From contig CAVTLA010000001.1 of NCBI GenBank assembly GCA_963735465.1, positions 4,588,001-4,652,000 on the forward strand: 64,000 nt of DNA. The letters are read 5' to 3'. The number at the start of each line of letters is the position of its first letter. Position 1 is the first letter of the stretch. The position numbers and the translations under genes are program-made. Below the pieces are notes generated by a model. It worked only from the letters and a program-made list of their open reading frames with translations, was not told where the DNA came from and made no database searches. The DNA comes from DASZHJ01 sp963735465. Lineage in GTDB: Bacteria; Pseudomonadota; Alphaproteobacteria; ATCC43930; CGMCC-115725. Of the stretch, positions 34,824 to 43,523 are shown one piece after another.

Positions 34824-35204
34824 TCCGTGCTTCCGGTCGCCTATTTTTCGGGCGCAATGCGCGTTGACCGATGAACGAGCGACGGATAGCGTAGTGACAG
34901 GCCGTACCTAATTGTCCGCGCAGTCCCCTTGAGTGACTGCTCTTCGGGTCAAGCGAGAGCGATCGGCGTCCGCCCAAGAAAATTGGCAGAAGAGAAGGCG
35001 CGCCCCGCCGATTCGGAGGCACCGGTGTGTTCGAGGATTGAGCCGGCTCCAGGCGGCACGTAGCCAGCCTGTTTTGGGATCACTCCGCGCAGAGATCCCT
35101 GACGAGACGCTCAACGTTGCCGCAGACGCCGACCAGCCGCACCGCGATGAGTGCAGGCCCGGGTGCTGCGCAAGCTTGGCCAGATCCAGAAAAGGAGTGC
35201 GGTC
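34824..35204. other. 381-bp intergenic region upstream of the LivK-like gene
   Basis: I see no supported gene or clear promoter here. A frame at 34933-35223 exists but shows no domain and no ribosome site. The region ends with AAAAGGAG, the ribosome-binding site of the next gene. Confidence 0.5.
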
Positions 35205-36470
35205 ATGTCTCCCATATCATTGAAGGGCTTGGGCCGGTTCACGCCCCTGTTGCTGGGGGCTGTCCTGGCGGCGGTCGCATCGCCCGCCATGGCCGCGCAG
35301 ACCGCCGGTCCGGTCACCGACGATATCGGCGTTCTCACGATCCCGAAGGGCGCGCCGATCACGATCGGCGGCATGTGGGTGCTCTCGGGCGCCGATACCG
35401 CGCTCGGCACCGATTCCAAGCGCGGCGCCGAGATCGCCTTCAAGGACGCCGGCAACAAGGTCGCGGGTCATCCGATCAAGTTCAGCGTCGAGGACGATCA
35501 GTGCAATGCCGAGGGCGGCCAGACCGCGGCGACGAAGCTCGCCGCCAACCCCGCCATCGTGGGCGTGCTCGGCTCCGCCTGCTCGAGCGTCTGCACGCCG
35601 GGAGCGCCGATCCTGTGGAAGGCGGGCATCCTCGAGATCGGCACCGCCTGCTCGGCCCCGTCTCTGACGGCAGCCGACCGCAAGCCTCAATATGACGGCT
35701 TCGTGCGCACCATCTTCAGCGACATCGACCAGGGCGCGGCCGATGCCAAATACATCTACACCACGCTCAAGGCACGCAAGATTGTCACCGTCCATGACGG
35801 CAGCCCCTATGCGCAGCAGCTCACCATGGTGACGGCGACGAACTTCACCAAGCTGGGCGGGACGGTCTTGTCGCAAGAGGCGATCTCGCCGACCGACGTC
35901 GACATGCATCCGCTTCTCACCCGTGTCGCGACGGAGAAGCCGGACGTGCTCTACTTTCCGGTCTTCGTCGCCGGCGCGGCGCAGATCCTGCGGCAGGCGA
36001 AAGAAACGCCCGGCCTGGAGAAGACCGCCTTCGTCGGCGGCGGCTCTCTCATGGCGCCGGACATGATCAAGGCCGCCGGTGCGGCGGTGGTCGGCTTCCG
36101 CATCGCCTATCCCGACGTCTCGCCGGAGGCGATGGGCAAGACCTATCCGAAGTTCCTGGACGAATACAAAAAGGCCTATGGCGAGGGGCCGATCTCCGGC
36201 TTCCACGGACAGGCCTATGACGCGGCTCAGCTCCTGATGAAGGCAATCCAGAAGGTCGCGGTCACCGACCAGAAGACGGGTACCACCTATATCGGCCGCA
36301 AGGCCCTCAGGGACGCGGTCTTTACCGTCAAGTTCGACGGCGTCTCCGGGCCTATCGCCTGCGACGCCCATGGCGAGTGCGGCGAGTTCAAGCCGGCGGT
36401 GTACGAATACACCAGCGCCGACGCCGCGACTTTCGCGATCGGCAAGAACCCGAAGAAAATCTATCCCTGA
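35205..36470 (+). CDS. Branched-chain amino-acid-type ABC substrate-binding protein (LivK-like)
   Basis: This 421-residue periplasmic protein has a signal peptide (residues 1-28, cleavage after SPAMA) and a two-lobed type I periplasmic-binding fold: PITIGGMWVLSGADTALGTDSKRGAEIAFKDAGNKVAGHPIKF at the start, and VGVLGSACSSVCTPGAPI. Family members bind amino acids, amides or aromatic acids for LivHMGF-type transporters. No permease or ATPase lies beside it. Four cysteines (two near 104-111, one at about 126, plus a C-terminal CDAHGEC pair) suggest disulphides. ATG 35205 follows a strong AAAAGGAG. A strong hairpin follows the stop. Confidence 0.9.
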   Translation: MSPISLKGLGRFTPLLLGAVLAAVASPAMAAQTAGPVTDDIGVLTIPKGAPITIGGMWVLSGADTALGTDSKRGAEIAFKDAGNKVAGHPIKFSVEDDQCNAEGGQTAATKLAANPAIVGVLGSACSSVCTPGAPILWKAGILEIGTACSAPSLTAADRKPQYDGFVRTIFSDIDQGAADAKYIYTTLKARKIVTVHDGSPYAQQLTMVTATNFTKLGGTVLSQEAISPTDVDMHPLLTRVATEKPDVLYFPVFVAGAAQILRQAKETPGLEKTAFVGGGSLMAPDMIKAAGAAVVGFRIAYPDVSPEAMGKTYPKFLDEYKKAYGEGPISGFHGQAYDAAQLLMKAIQKVAVTDQKTGTTYIGRKALRDAVFTVKFDGVSGPIACDAHGECGEFKPAVYEYTSADAATFAIGKNPKKIYP

Positions 36471-36476
36471 TCGCGG

Positions 36477-36518
36477 CTAGAGCGCGTTCCGATTACGTTG
36501 AATCGGAACGCGCTCTAG
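36477..36518. terminator. 18-bp perfect hairpin, terminator or dispersed palindrome
   Basis: CTAGAGCGCGTTCCGATT at 36477-36494 pairs perfectly with 36501-36518 across a 6-nt loop and is followed by TTTCTTT. It lies 7 bp after the LivK-like stop. The word AGAGCGCGTTCCGATT is familiar as a dispersed palindrome in Bradyrhizobium-like genomes, so it is probably both a repeat and a terminator. Confidence 0.85.
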
Positions 36519-36594
36519 TTTCTTTGGTTGTGTCGTTTTTTCTACGCCGAGCCGGCATCCACTTCGGCGGGAAATGCTCTATTCGGTCCGCAAC

Positions 36595-36623
36595 GGGGTG
36601 ACGGTCGGATCGACCGTCACCCC
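36595..36623. repeat. 13-bp perfect hairpin in the spacer before the ClC gene
   Basis: GGGGTGACGGTCG at 36595-36607 pairs exactly with CGACCGTCACCCC at 36611-36623 across a 3-nt loop. No T-run follows, so it may be an operator, an mRNA structure, or another palindromic repeat. The rest of this roughly 255-bp spacer shows nothing else. Confidence 0.6.
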
Positions 36624-36773
36624 ACCGACGCCACGAAATTCGACACATTTGCGCGGTTAGAAGGCTGCCCGGCCGGCGCGAAACGGCGTGGATTTCCGCG
36701 CCGGACCTGAGACAGTATCGCCTATGCGCCTGCGGGATCAGCGCCGCCCCCCATGCGCGAGAAGGATTGGCCG

Positions 36774-38660
36774 ATGACGTCTGTTCCGCCGCCGCAATCC
36801 CTGGAGGGGACGACGGTCCCGCCCGCGGGATCCGTGGCCCCGGCGGGCATGTGGCAGGCCGTGATCGAGCATGTCCGCAACGCTCTCGACGGCCTGATCC
36901 AGCGCAATCTCCGCGACAATGAGGTGGCGCTCCTGGTGGTGAGCGCCGTCGTCGGCGTGGCGGTGGGCGCCGGCGTGGTGGCGATCCAGGCCGTCGTGCA
37001 ATTGCTTCACGAGATCAATTTCGCCCTCCCCAGCGGCCAGCACCTGAGCGAGGGGCTCGCGGTGGAGTGGTGGCGGGTGATGGTGGTGCCGGCGGTGGGC
37101 GGGCTCCTCGCCGGGACTGCGGCGGTGCTGGTGCGGCGCTCCCGCCAGCGCGAGACGGTGGACGCCATCGAGGCCAACGCCCTCTTCGGCGGCAAGATGT
37201 CCCTCACCGACAGCGGCACGCTGACCTTCCTCACCGTGATTGCGGCCGGCTTCGGCGCGTCGGTCGGGATGGAGGCGGGATTCACCCAGCTTGGCGCCGG
37301 CTTCGCGTCCCGGGTCGGGCAGAGCCTCAGGGTCCGCCGCGGCGATCTCCGCACCCTCGTGGGCGTGGGCGCCGCCGCCGCCATCGCCGCCGCCTTCGAT
37401 GCGCCGCTGGCGGGCGCCTTCTACGCCTTCGAGCTCGTGATCGGCAGCTATTCCCCCGCCGTGCTGGCGCCCATCAGCATCGCCGCGCTCTCGGGCACGA
37501 TGGTGGTGCGCGGCGTGTTCGGCGCCGAATCCATCTTCACCCTCGACACGCCCATTCACATCGTGGGCCTCGACTACGCCTTCTTCGCCGGCATCGGCCT
37601 TGTCGCGGCGGCGATCGCGGTCGCCACCATGACCGGGGTGAGCTGGATCGAGGGCCTGTTCCGCCGCCTCAAGGTGCCGGCGTGGCTCCGGCCCTGCATC
37701 GGCGGCGTTCTCGTCGGCCTCATCGCGGCGATCTTTCCCCAGGTGCTCGGCAGCGGCCACGGCGCGATCGAGCTCACGCTCCAGCACAGCATTCCTACCG
37801 GCATCCTGCTGGGGCTGGTCGCCGCCAAGGGCCTGGCCTCGGCGATCTCCGTCGGCTCCGGCTTTCGCGGCGGACTCTTCAGCTCGTCGCTGCTGCTGGG
37901 CAGCGTCTATGGCGGCACCGCCGTGGTGATCCTGCAGGCAGCGCTCTCGGCGCTCGGATTCGCCCACATCGAGCTCGATCCCAACGCCTACATGCTGGTG
38001 GGCATGGCAGCGGTGGCCGCCGCCATCGTCGGCGCGCCCGTGACCATGATCTTCCTGGTGCTGGAGCTCACCGGCAGTTTTCCGGCGGCGCTCGGCGTCA
38101 TGGTGGGCGTGATCATCGCCGCCCTCACCACGCGACTCACCTTCGGCTATTCCTTCGCCACCTGGCGCTTCCACCTCCGCGGCGTCTCCATCCGTGGCGG
38201 CTACGACGTGGGCTGGGTGCAGGAGCTGACGGCGGGCAAGCTCATGCGCACCGACGTGCATCTGGCGCCGATGGGCATGTCCGTCGCCGCGTTCCGCGCG
38301 CAGTATCCCTTGGGCGGCGTGAAGCGGGTCTTCCTGGTGGATGCGGAGAACCGCTATCGCGGCATCATTGCCGCCGCCGACGTGCACAATCCCGATCTCG
38401 ACGGCGATGCCAGCGCCCGGGCGATCGACGATCTCCGCGCCGAGGAGGATCAGTTCCTGCTGCCGTACCAGACCATCCGCGTCGCCCTCAACCGATTCGT
38501 CAGCGCCGAGGCGGAGACGCTGGCGGTGCTCTCGGACAGCACCCAGCGCCGCGTCGTCGGCTTCGTCACCGAGGGCTACGCGCTCCGCCGCTACAATCAG
38601 GAGCTGGAGCGGGTGCGCGCCGAGGAGCTCGGCGATCGCGCCCTCTTCGGGCCGGGCTGA
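36774..38660 (+). CDS. ClC-family chloride channel or H+/Cl- exchanger
   Basis: The 628-residue protein has a ClC membrane domain (about residues 35-460) and a C-terminal cytoplasmic part (about 480-610) that fits a pair of CBS domains. The usual GREGP gating motif reads GMEAGFTQLGA, keeping the glutamate. The later GGxFxPS motif reads GSGFRGGLFSSSLLLG. This variant pattern resembles the SycA-like branch of bacterial ClC proteins. ATG 36774 follows AGAAGGA and is preferred over 36753. Chloride exchange is often tied to acid resistance. The next gene starts 4 bp after the stop and may encode an accessory membrane protein. Confidence 0.9.
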   Translation: MTSVPPPQSLEGTTVPPAGSVAPAGMWQAVIEHVRNALDGLIQRNLRDNEVALLVVSAVVGVAVGAGVVAIQAVVQLLHEINFALPSGQHLSEGLAVEWWRVMVVPAVGGLLAGTAAVLVRRSRQRETVDAIEANALFGGKMSLTDSGTLTFLTVIAAGFGASVGMEAGFTQLGAGFASRVGQSLRVRRGDLRTLVGVGAAAAIAAAFDAPLAGAFYAFELVIGSYSPAVLAPISIAALSGTMVVRGVFGAESIFTLDTPIHIVGLDYAFFAGIGLVAAAIAVATMTGVSWIEGLFRRLKVPAWLRPCIGGVLVGLIAAIFPQVLGSGHGAIELTLQHSIPTGILLGLVAAKGLASAISVGSGFRGGLFSSSLLLGSVYGGTAVVILQAALSALGFAHIELDPNAYMLVGMAAVAAAIVGAPVTMIFLVLELTGSFPAALGVMVGVIIAALTTRLTFGYSFATWRFHLRGVSIRGGYDVGWVQELTAGKLMRTDVHLAPMGMSVAAFRAQYPLGGVKRVFLVDAENRYRGIIAAADVHNPDLDGDASARAIDDLRAEEDQFLLPYQTIRVALNRFVSAEAETLAVLSDSTQRRVVGFVTEGYALRRYNQELERVRAEELGDRALFGPG

Positions 38661-38664
38661 AAGG

Positions 38665-39102
38665 ATGTCCGTGAGCGACTCCCCAACCGCGGCGCCGCAA
38701 CCCTCTCCGGAATCGAGAGCGCGCTCGCGCCGGCGGCGGCGGCGCGTCGTGGTGGCGGTGGTGCTCGGCGTCGTGGTCGCGGCCTATACCTACGGCGCGC
38801 TGGCCGAGCGCGTCATCGCCGAGGATCGCAACGACCTGCTGCCGGAATGGGTGGAGGCGCTCCTGCTTGGCGCCGCGGTTGCCGCCGGCTCGCTGCCGGT
38901 CGCCTGGTCCATCGTCGCCCGTGCCATCATTCCGATCCCGACCCTGATCCTCTATCTCACGGTGTTCCTCGGCAAGAATCCGCCGCTGCCGTTCTATGCT
39001 GCCTTCGTCATGGCACTGATCTACGCTGGCGCCCTCACCGTGCTCGCGGATTATCTCGCCGACCGGCCGGACCGGTCGCGGCTGGGGTCGCGCCACTCCT
39101 AG
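38665..39102 (+). CDS. Small membrane protein of unknown function
   Basis: This 145-residue protein has an arginine-rich N-terminus (SRARSRRRRRRVVVAVVLG), one helix (VVVAVVLGVVVAAYTYGALA), and a hydrophobic C-terminal half with about three more segments (VEALLLGAAVAAGSLPVAW, ILYLTVFLG, FVMALIYAGALTVLADYLA). It starts 4 bp after the ClC stop with AAAGG upstream, so the two are co-expressed. I recognise no family. A role with the channel is only inferred from position. Confidence 0.65.
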   Translation: MSVSDSPTAAPQPSPESRARSRRRRRRVVVAVVLGVVVAAYTYGALAERVIAEDRNDLLPEWVEALLLGAAVAAGSLPVAWSIVARAIIPIPTLILYLTVFLGKNPPLPFYAAFVMALIYAGALTVLADYLADRPDRSRLGSRHS

Positions 39103-39109
39103 GATGCAG

Positions 39110-39126
39110 AATTGGTCTGACCATAT
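39110..39126. promoter_or_regulatory. FadR/PdhR-type GntR operator
   Basis: AATTGGTCTGACCATAT holds the perfect palindrome TGGTC-T-GACCA (39113-39123). It fits the FadR-subfamily pattern TGGTnnnACCA known for PdhR- and LldR-like regulators. It lies about 75-90 bp before the GntR gene, so it is probably an autoregulatory site that also controls the acyl-CoA operon. Confidence 0.72.
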
Positions 39127-39200
39127 GTATTGACAGACACAATCCGGCGCGCGACCGTATAGATAAGTCGCGAGTCACGCGGCGAATTCGGGAGGATGCT

Positions 39201-39964
39201 CTGAGCGACGTCGCCTTCGACGACGGTATCGGCCGGGTTCATGTTCCGAAGGCGGCGGACGTGCTGGCGGAGCGGCTGCGCGAGCAGATTCTGTCGGGGC
39301 GTCTGCCGGAGGGAGCGATCAGCTTCCGGCGGAGCGGGAGCTGGTGGAGCAGACCGGCCTGGGCCGCAGCTCGGTGCGGGAGGCGCTCCGGGTGCTGGAG
39401 AACCAGGGGCTGATCTCGAAGCGGCTGGGACGCAACGGCGGCTCGCTGATCCGGCGGCCGGACCGGAGCGCCATCGAGAGCTCGATCGATCTCTTCATCC
39501 GCGGCCAGAAGCTGCGCTTCCGCTCGCTGCTGGAGACGCGGGAGGCGATCGAGCCGGCCTCGGCGCGCCTCGCGGCGCTGCACCGGACCGAGGAGGATCT
39601 CCTGGCGCTGGGGGAGGCGCACCGCCAGCTCGAGGCGGCCTACGCGGACATCCCGAGCTTTCTGGTGGCCAACGTGCGCTGGCATCTGGCGGTGGTGGCG
39701 GCGTCGCACAACGAGCTGCTGATCGCGTTCATGACGGCGATCTCCCAGGCGATGCACGCCGGGACCGACCTGCAGGATTTCAACTCCGAGGACGTCCGCA
39801 CCATCACCACCAAGGCGCACCGCCGGATCTTCGAGGCGATCCGCGACCGCGACCCCGACGCGGCGCGCCGGCGCATGGAGCGCCACGTCGGCGCCTATTG
39901 CCTGCATGTCCGGCAGAAGGTCGAGACCGACAGGGCCATGGGGGAAGGGGAGAAAGCACCATGA
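39201..39964 (+). pseudogene. FadR-type GntR regulator (FCD domain), frameshifted
   Basis: The N-terminal part reads RVHVPKAADVLAERLREQILSGRLPEGAI in one frame. The sequence then continues as LPAERELVEQTGLGRSSVREALRVLENQGLI in another frame, so one base is missing at about 39322. The rest to 39964 is a normal FCD effector domain (about 130 residues). No ATG precedes the N-terminal part; GGGAGGA at 39190-39196 points to a CTG start at 39201 or to a further small error. If real, the lesion cuts the winged helix, and repression of the downstream operon would be lost. Internal initiation at 39344 would give a protein without a complete DNA-binding domain. Confidence 0.8.
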
Positions 39965-40015
39965 CCCCCGCGGTGGCCCGCGACCTCCCGGGCGGGCAGC
40001 AGAAAGGACGCTGAC

Positions 40016-40789
40016 ATGTCGATCGATTTCGCCGTCGCCGACGGCATCGCCACCATCACCATCAACCGCCCGGAGCGCCTCAACGCCATGGACGGCGAGC
40101 ACTACCGCCTGCTGTCGGAAGCCTGGACGCGGGTGCGCGACGATGGAGCGATCCGCGTCGCCGTCATTACCGGCGCCGGCGAGAGAGCCTTCACCACCGG
40201 CGCCGACATCAAGAGCTTCCTCACTCAGCCCGCCGGCCTCTCGGAGATGTGGCTGACCCAGCGAGATCAGCTCCTGAACCGCGGCTTGGAGATCTGGAAA
40301 CCGATCATATCAGCCGTCAACGGCTACTGCGTCGGCGGCGGCATGACCTTGATGCTCGCCACCGACATCCGTGTCGCGGCGGAGCATGCGATCTTCAGCC
40401 TCGCCGAGGTGAAGCGCGGCGTCGTCGCCGGCAACGGCGGGACCCAGCGCATGCTCGATCAGATCCCCTATGCGCTGGCCATGGAGCTGCTGCTGACCGG
40501 CGATCAGATCGATGCCGCCACCGCGCTCCGCTGGGGCCTCATCAACAAGGTGGTGCCGGCGGCGGAGGTGATGTCCGCCGCTCTCGACTACGCGCGCCGG
40601 ATCGCCCGCAATGCGCCGCTCGCCGTGCAGGCGGCGAAGGAGCTGGCGATCCGCTCCCGCGAGATGGATCGGGTCACCGGCTTGCGCATGGAGCAGCTCG
40701 TCAACCGCATGCTGCAATTCAGCGACGACGCCAAGGAGGGTCCCGCGGCCTTCGCCGAGAAGCGTTCACCGCATTTCAAGGGAGAATGA
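40016..40789 (+). CDS. Enoyl-CoA hydratase/isomerase family protein
   Basis: The 257-residue crotonase-fold protein has the oxyanion-hole segments AFTTGADIKSF (about 58-68) and NGYCVGGGMTLMLATDIRVA (about 102-121), and the catalytic-loop region LAEVKRGVVAGNGGTQRM with Glu131. Crotonases hydrate or isomerise enoyl-CoA esters. It starts 51 bp after the GntR frame with AAAGGA upstream, and its stop overlaps the next start (ATGA). With the CoA transferase and thiolase-like genes it forms a small acyl-CoA pathway of unknown substrate. Confidence 0.92.
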   Translation: MSIDFAVADGIATITINRPERLNAMDGEHYRLLSEAWTRVRDDGAIRVAVITGAGERAFTTGADIKSFLTQPAGLSEMWLTQRDQLLNRGLEIWKPIISAVNGYCVGGGMTLMLATDIRVAAEHAIFSLAEVKRGVVAGNGGTQRMLDQIPYALAMELLLTGDQIDAATALRWGLINKVVPAAEVMSAALDYARRIARNAPLAVQAAKELAIRSREMDRVTGLRMEQLVNRMLQFSDDAKEGPAAFAEKRSPHFKGE

Positions 40790-41982
40790 CCGTGGCGGGA
40801 TATCCCCTCGAGGGCATCCGCGTGGTGGATCTGAGCCAGATCTACAACGGCCCCTATGCCACGTTCCTGATGGCGATGGCCGGCGCCGAGATCATCAAGA
40901 TCGAGCCGCTGCAAGGCGAGCATCTGCGCCGGCGCGGCGTGGTGGGCGGTGCGGCACTCCCCTTCGCCATGCTCAACGGCAACAAGCGCGACGTCACCCT
41001 CAATCTGAAAGCGCCGCGCGGCCGCGAGCTGCTGATCGAGATGGTCCGGCGGGCCGATATCCTGGTGGAGAATTTCGCGCCGGGCGTCATGGAGCGTCTC
41101 GACCTCGGCTACGAGTTCCTGCGCACGATCAATCCGCGCCTGATCTACGGCCAGAGCTCCGGCTACGGCCGCACCGGCCCCAACCGGGATTATCCCGCCA
41201 TGGACCTGACCGTGCAGGCGATGTCCGGCGTCATGAGCGTCACCGGCTTTCCCGACCGGCCGCCGGTGAAGGCCGGACCGGCGCTCTGCGACTTCTTCGC
41301 CGGCGTCCATCTCTACGGCGCCGTCATGACCGCGCTTTACGAGCGCGAGAAGACCGGCACCGGCCGTCTCGTCGAGGTCGCGATGCAGGAGGCGGTCTAC
41401 GCCTCCCTCAGCTCCAATCTCGGTCTCTATTACGGCTCCGGCGGCGAGGCGCCGCCACGCACCGGCAATCGTCACGGCGGCATGGCGGAGAGTCCCTATA
41501 ACGTCTACCCCACCGCCGACGGCTATATCGCCATCATCTGCGTCGGCGAGCTGCACTGGAAATCCCTGCTGAAGGCCATGGGGCGCGAGGACCTCAAGGA
41601 CGATCCGCGCTTCGCCGATCTCAAGACCCGGGTCGCTCATATGGACGTGGTGGACGATCTCGTCACCGCCTGGACCGCGCCGCAGGAGAAGCAGGCGCTG
41701 TTCGAGCACCTGATGCAGCACCACGTGCCCTGCGCGCCCGTGCGCGATCTCGTGGAGGTCGTCAACGATCCGCATATGCACGCCCGCGGTGCTCTCAAAT
41801 GGATCGAACACCCCGAGCTCGGCCGCATCGTGGTGCAGCACAGCCCGCTCCGCTTCGACGGCGTCCCGCTCAAGGAATTGACGCCGAGCGCCCGTCTCGG
41901 CGAGCACAACGCCGCCGTCTACGGCGAGCTTGGCGTCTCCGAGCGCGAGCTCGCCGAGCTCAAGAAGGAGGGCGTGATCTGA
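40786..41982 (+). CDS. CaiB/BaiF-type (class III) CoA transferase
   Basis: This 398-residue enzyme moves CoA between carboxylic acids through an aspartyl intermediate. The expected catalytic aspartate is Asp140 in YPAMDLTVQAMSG. The N-terminal segment PLEGIRVVDLSQIYNGPYATFLMAMAGAEIIKIE is typical. ATG 40786 overlaps the hydratase stop, and its own stop overlaps the thiolase start by one base. Its role would be to activate the acid substrate of the pathway as a CoA ester. Confidence 0.93.
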   Translation: MTVAGYPLEGIRVVDLSQIYNGPYATFLMAMAGAEIIKIEPLQGEHLRRRGVVGGAALPFAMLNGNKRDVTLNLKAPRGRELLIEMVRRADILVENFAPGVMERLDLGYEFLRTINPRLIYGQSSGYGRTGPNRDYPAMDLTVQAMSGVMSVTGFPDRPPVKAGPALCDFFAGVHLYGAVMTALYEREKTGTGRLVEVAMQEAVYASLSSNLGLYYGSGGEAPPRTGNRHGGMAESPYNVYPTADGYIAIICVGELHWKSLLKAMGREDLKDDPRFADLKTRVAHMDVVDDLVTAWTAPQEKQALFEHLMQHHVPCAPVRDLVEVVNDPHMHARGALKWIEHPELGRIVVQHSPLRFDGVPLKELTPSARLGEHNAAVYGELGVSERELAELKKEGVI

Positions 41983-43106
41983 TGCGCGGCAAGACCGTGA
42001 TCGCCGGCGTCGGCCACACCGCCTTCGGCAAGCACCCCGGCCGCGGCACGCTTTCCCTCAACGCCGAGGCGATCCGCAAGGCGCTGGAGGATGCGCGCAT
42101 CGAGAAATCCCTGGTCGATGCGCTCTTCGTGAAGGTGCCGACCTCCCGCTACGAGGCCATGTACGGCCAGAAGCTCGCCGAGGCGGTGGGATTGCAGCCT
42201 CGCGTCGGCGGCGTCTGGGACCAGGGTGGCGCCGCCAACATCAGCATGATCTCCTTCGCTGCGATGGCGATCGATGCCGGCCAGTGCGAGGTGGCGGTGG
42301 TGAGCCTCGCCGACAATCCCAAGACCGGGACGCGCCAGGCCTATGAGAAAGCCGGCGGCGACGATGCGGCCTACGGCTGGTTCGGCATTCCCGCCGGCTA
42401 TGCCATGATCGCACGCCGGCACATGGCGGAATATGACACCAAGGCTGAGCAGCTCGGCGCCATCGCCATGGCGTGCCGGAATCACGGTGCCAGGAATCCG
42501 AACGCGCAACTCCGTCTGCCGCTCACCCTCGACCGCTACATGGACTCGCCCTATGTCGTGGAGCCGCTGCGGCGCGACGACATCTGCCTGGTCTCCGATG
42601 GGGCGGCGGCCGTGGTGGTCATGAGCCCGAAGCGGGCCCAGGAGCTCAGCGTGCCGGCGCCGGTGCCGATCCTGGGCTTCGGCCAGGGCCACACCTCCTG
42701 GGACGTGGCGCAGCGGCCGGTGCTGACCTCCACCATCGCCGCCACTTCGGCGAAAACCGCCTTCAAGATGGCGGGGGTGGGGCCCGAGCACATCGACGTG
42801 GCGCAGATCTACGACTGCTTCACCATCGCGGCATTGATGACCCTGGAGGATTACGGTTTCTGCAAGAAGGGCGAAGGCGGAAGTTGGGTCGAGGGCGGCC
42901 GCATCGAGCACGGTGGCGAGCTGCCCATCAACACGTCAGGTGGCCTCCTCTCGGAGACGGGGATGCCGGGCATGCAGCTCATCATCGAAGGCGTCCGGCA
43001 GATGCGCGGCACCGCGAACCTGCAGGTCGCCGGCGCCGAGAAATGCGTGGTGAGCAACCAGGGCGGCATGATGCACACCCACGCGACGCTGGTGCTGGGC
43101 CAATGA
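41982..43106 (+). CDS. Thiolase-fold lipid-transfer protein (Ltp/SCP-x type, possibly an aldolase)
   Basis: The 374-residue protein has the thiolase fold of the lipid-transfer branch (VIAGVGHTAFGKHPGRGTLSLNAEAIRKALEDA). At the place where thiolases carry the nucleophilic cysteine it reads DQGGAANISMISFA, with no cysteine. The C-terminal segment is CVVSNQGGMMHTHATLVLG. Loss of that cysteine plus a DUF35 partner gene directly downstream is the layout of Ltp2-ChsH2 type retro-aldolases of steroid and side-chain degradation. A C-C cleaving aldolase is therefore as plausible as a thiolase. The gene overlaps its neighbours at both ends. Confidence 0.85.
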   Translation: MRGKTVIAGVGHTAFGKHPGRGTLSLNAEAIRKALEDARIEKSLVDALFVKVPTSRYEAMYGQKLAEAVGLQPRVGGVWDQGGAANISMISFAAMAIDAGQCEVAVVSLADNPKTGTRQAYEKAGGDDAAYGWFGIPAGYAMIARRHMAEYDTKAEQLGAIAMACRNHGARNPNAQLRLPLTLDRYMDSPYVVEPLRRDDICLVSDGAAAVVVMSPKRAQELSVPAPVPILGFGQGHTSWDVAQRPVLTSTIAATSAKTAFKMAGVGPEHIDVAQIYDCFTIAALMTLEDYGFCKKGEGGSWVEGGRIEHGGELPINTSGGLLSETGMPGMQLIIEGVRQMRGTANLQVAGAEKCVVSNQGGMMHTHATLVLGQ

Positions 43107-43510
43107 CCGCGCCCTTTCCGGCGCCGGAAATAACAGCAGTGAGCGCGCCTTACTGGAGCGCTCTCGCCGAGGGCCATCTGCAATTTCAGCGCTGCGCTAA
43201 ATGCAAGCACGCCTGGCTGCCGCCGCGGGGCGAATGCCCGTCCTGCCTCGCCGACATCTGGTCCTGGGAGCGCGCCAGCGGACGCGGCACGGTGGTAAGC
43301 TGGGTCGTCTATCACATCGCCTATCACGAGGCCTTCGCCGACAAGCTTCCCTATAACGTCGCCGTGGTCGAGCTGGCGGAAGGCCCGCGCCTCATCACCA
43401 ACATCGTCAATCCCAAGGACTATGGCGGCCTCGCGGCGGACCGGCCGGTGGACCTCGCGATCGAGCGGGAGCATGGCGTCGCGTTGGCGCGCTTCCGGCT
43501 GATTCCATGA
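43103..43510 (+). CDS. DUF35 OB-fold/zinc-ribbon protein, partner of the thiolase-fold protein
   Basis: The 135-residue protein has a rubredoxin-like zinc ribbon (Cys31, Cys34, Cys45, Cys48 in CAKC...CPSC) followed by an OB-fold with the typical GRGTVVSWVVYHIAYHEAF. Proteins of this family bind to thiolase-fold partners and supply part of the acyl-CoA site. ATG 43103 overlaps the partner's stop, as is usual for such pairs. It supports the view that the two form one enzyme. Confidence 0.92.
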   Translation: MTAPFPAPEITAVSAPYWSALAEGHLQFQRCAKCKHAWLPPRGECPSCLADIWSWERASGRGTVVSWVVYHIAYHEAFADKLPYNVAVVELAEGPRLITNIVNPKDYGGLAADRPVDLAIEREHGVALARFRLIP

Positions 43511-43523
43511 GATCGAGGCCGAT

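Noticed and set aside
39130..39163. Sigma-70 promoter TTGACA...TATAGA before the GntR gene
   Set aside because: The spacing of 22 bp between the two hexamers is too long for a normal sigma-70 promoter.
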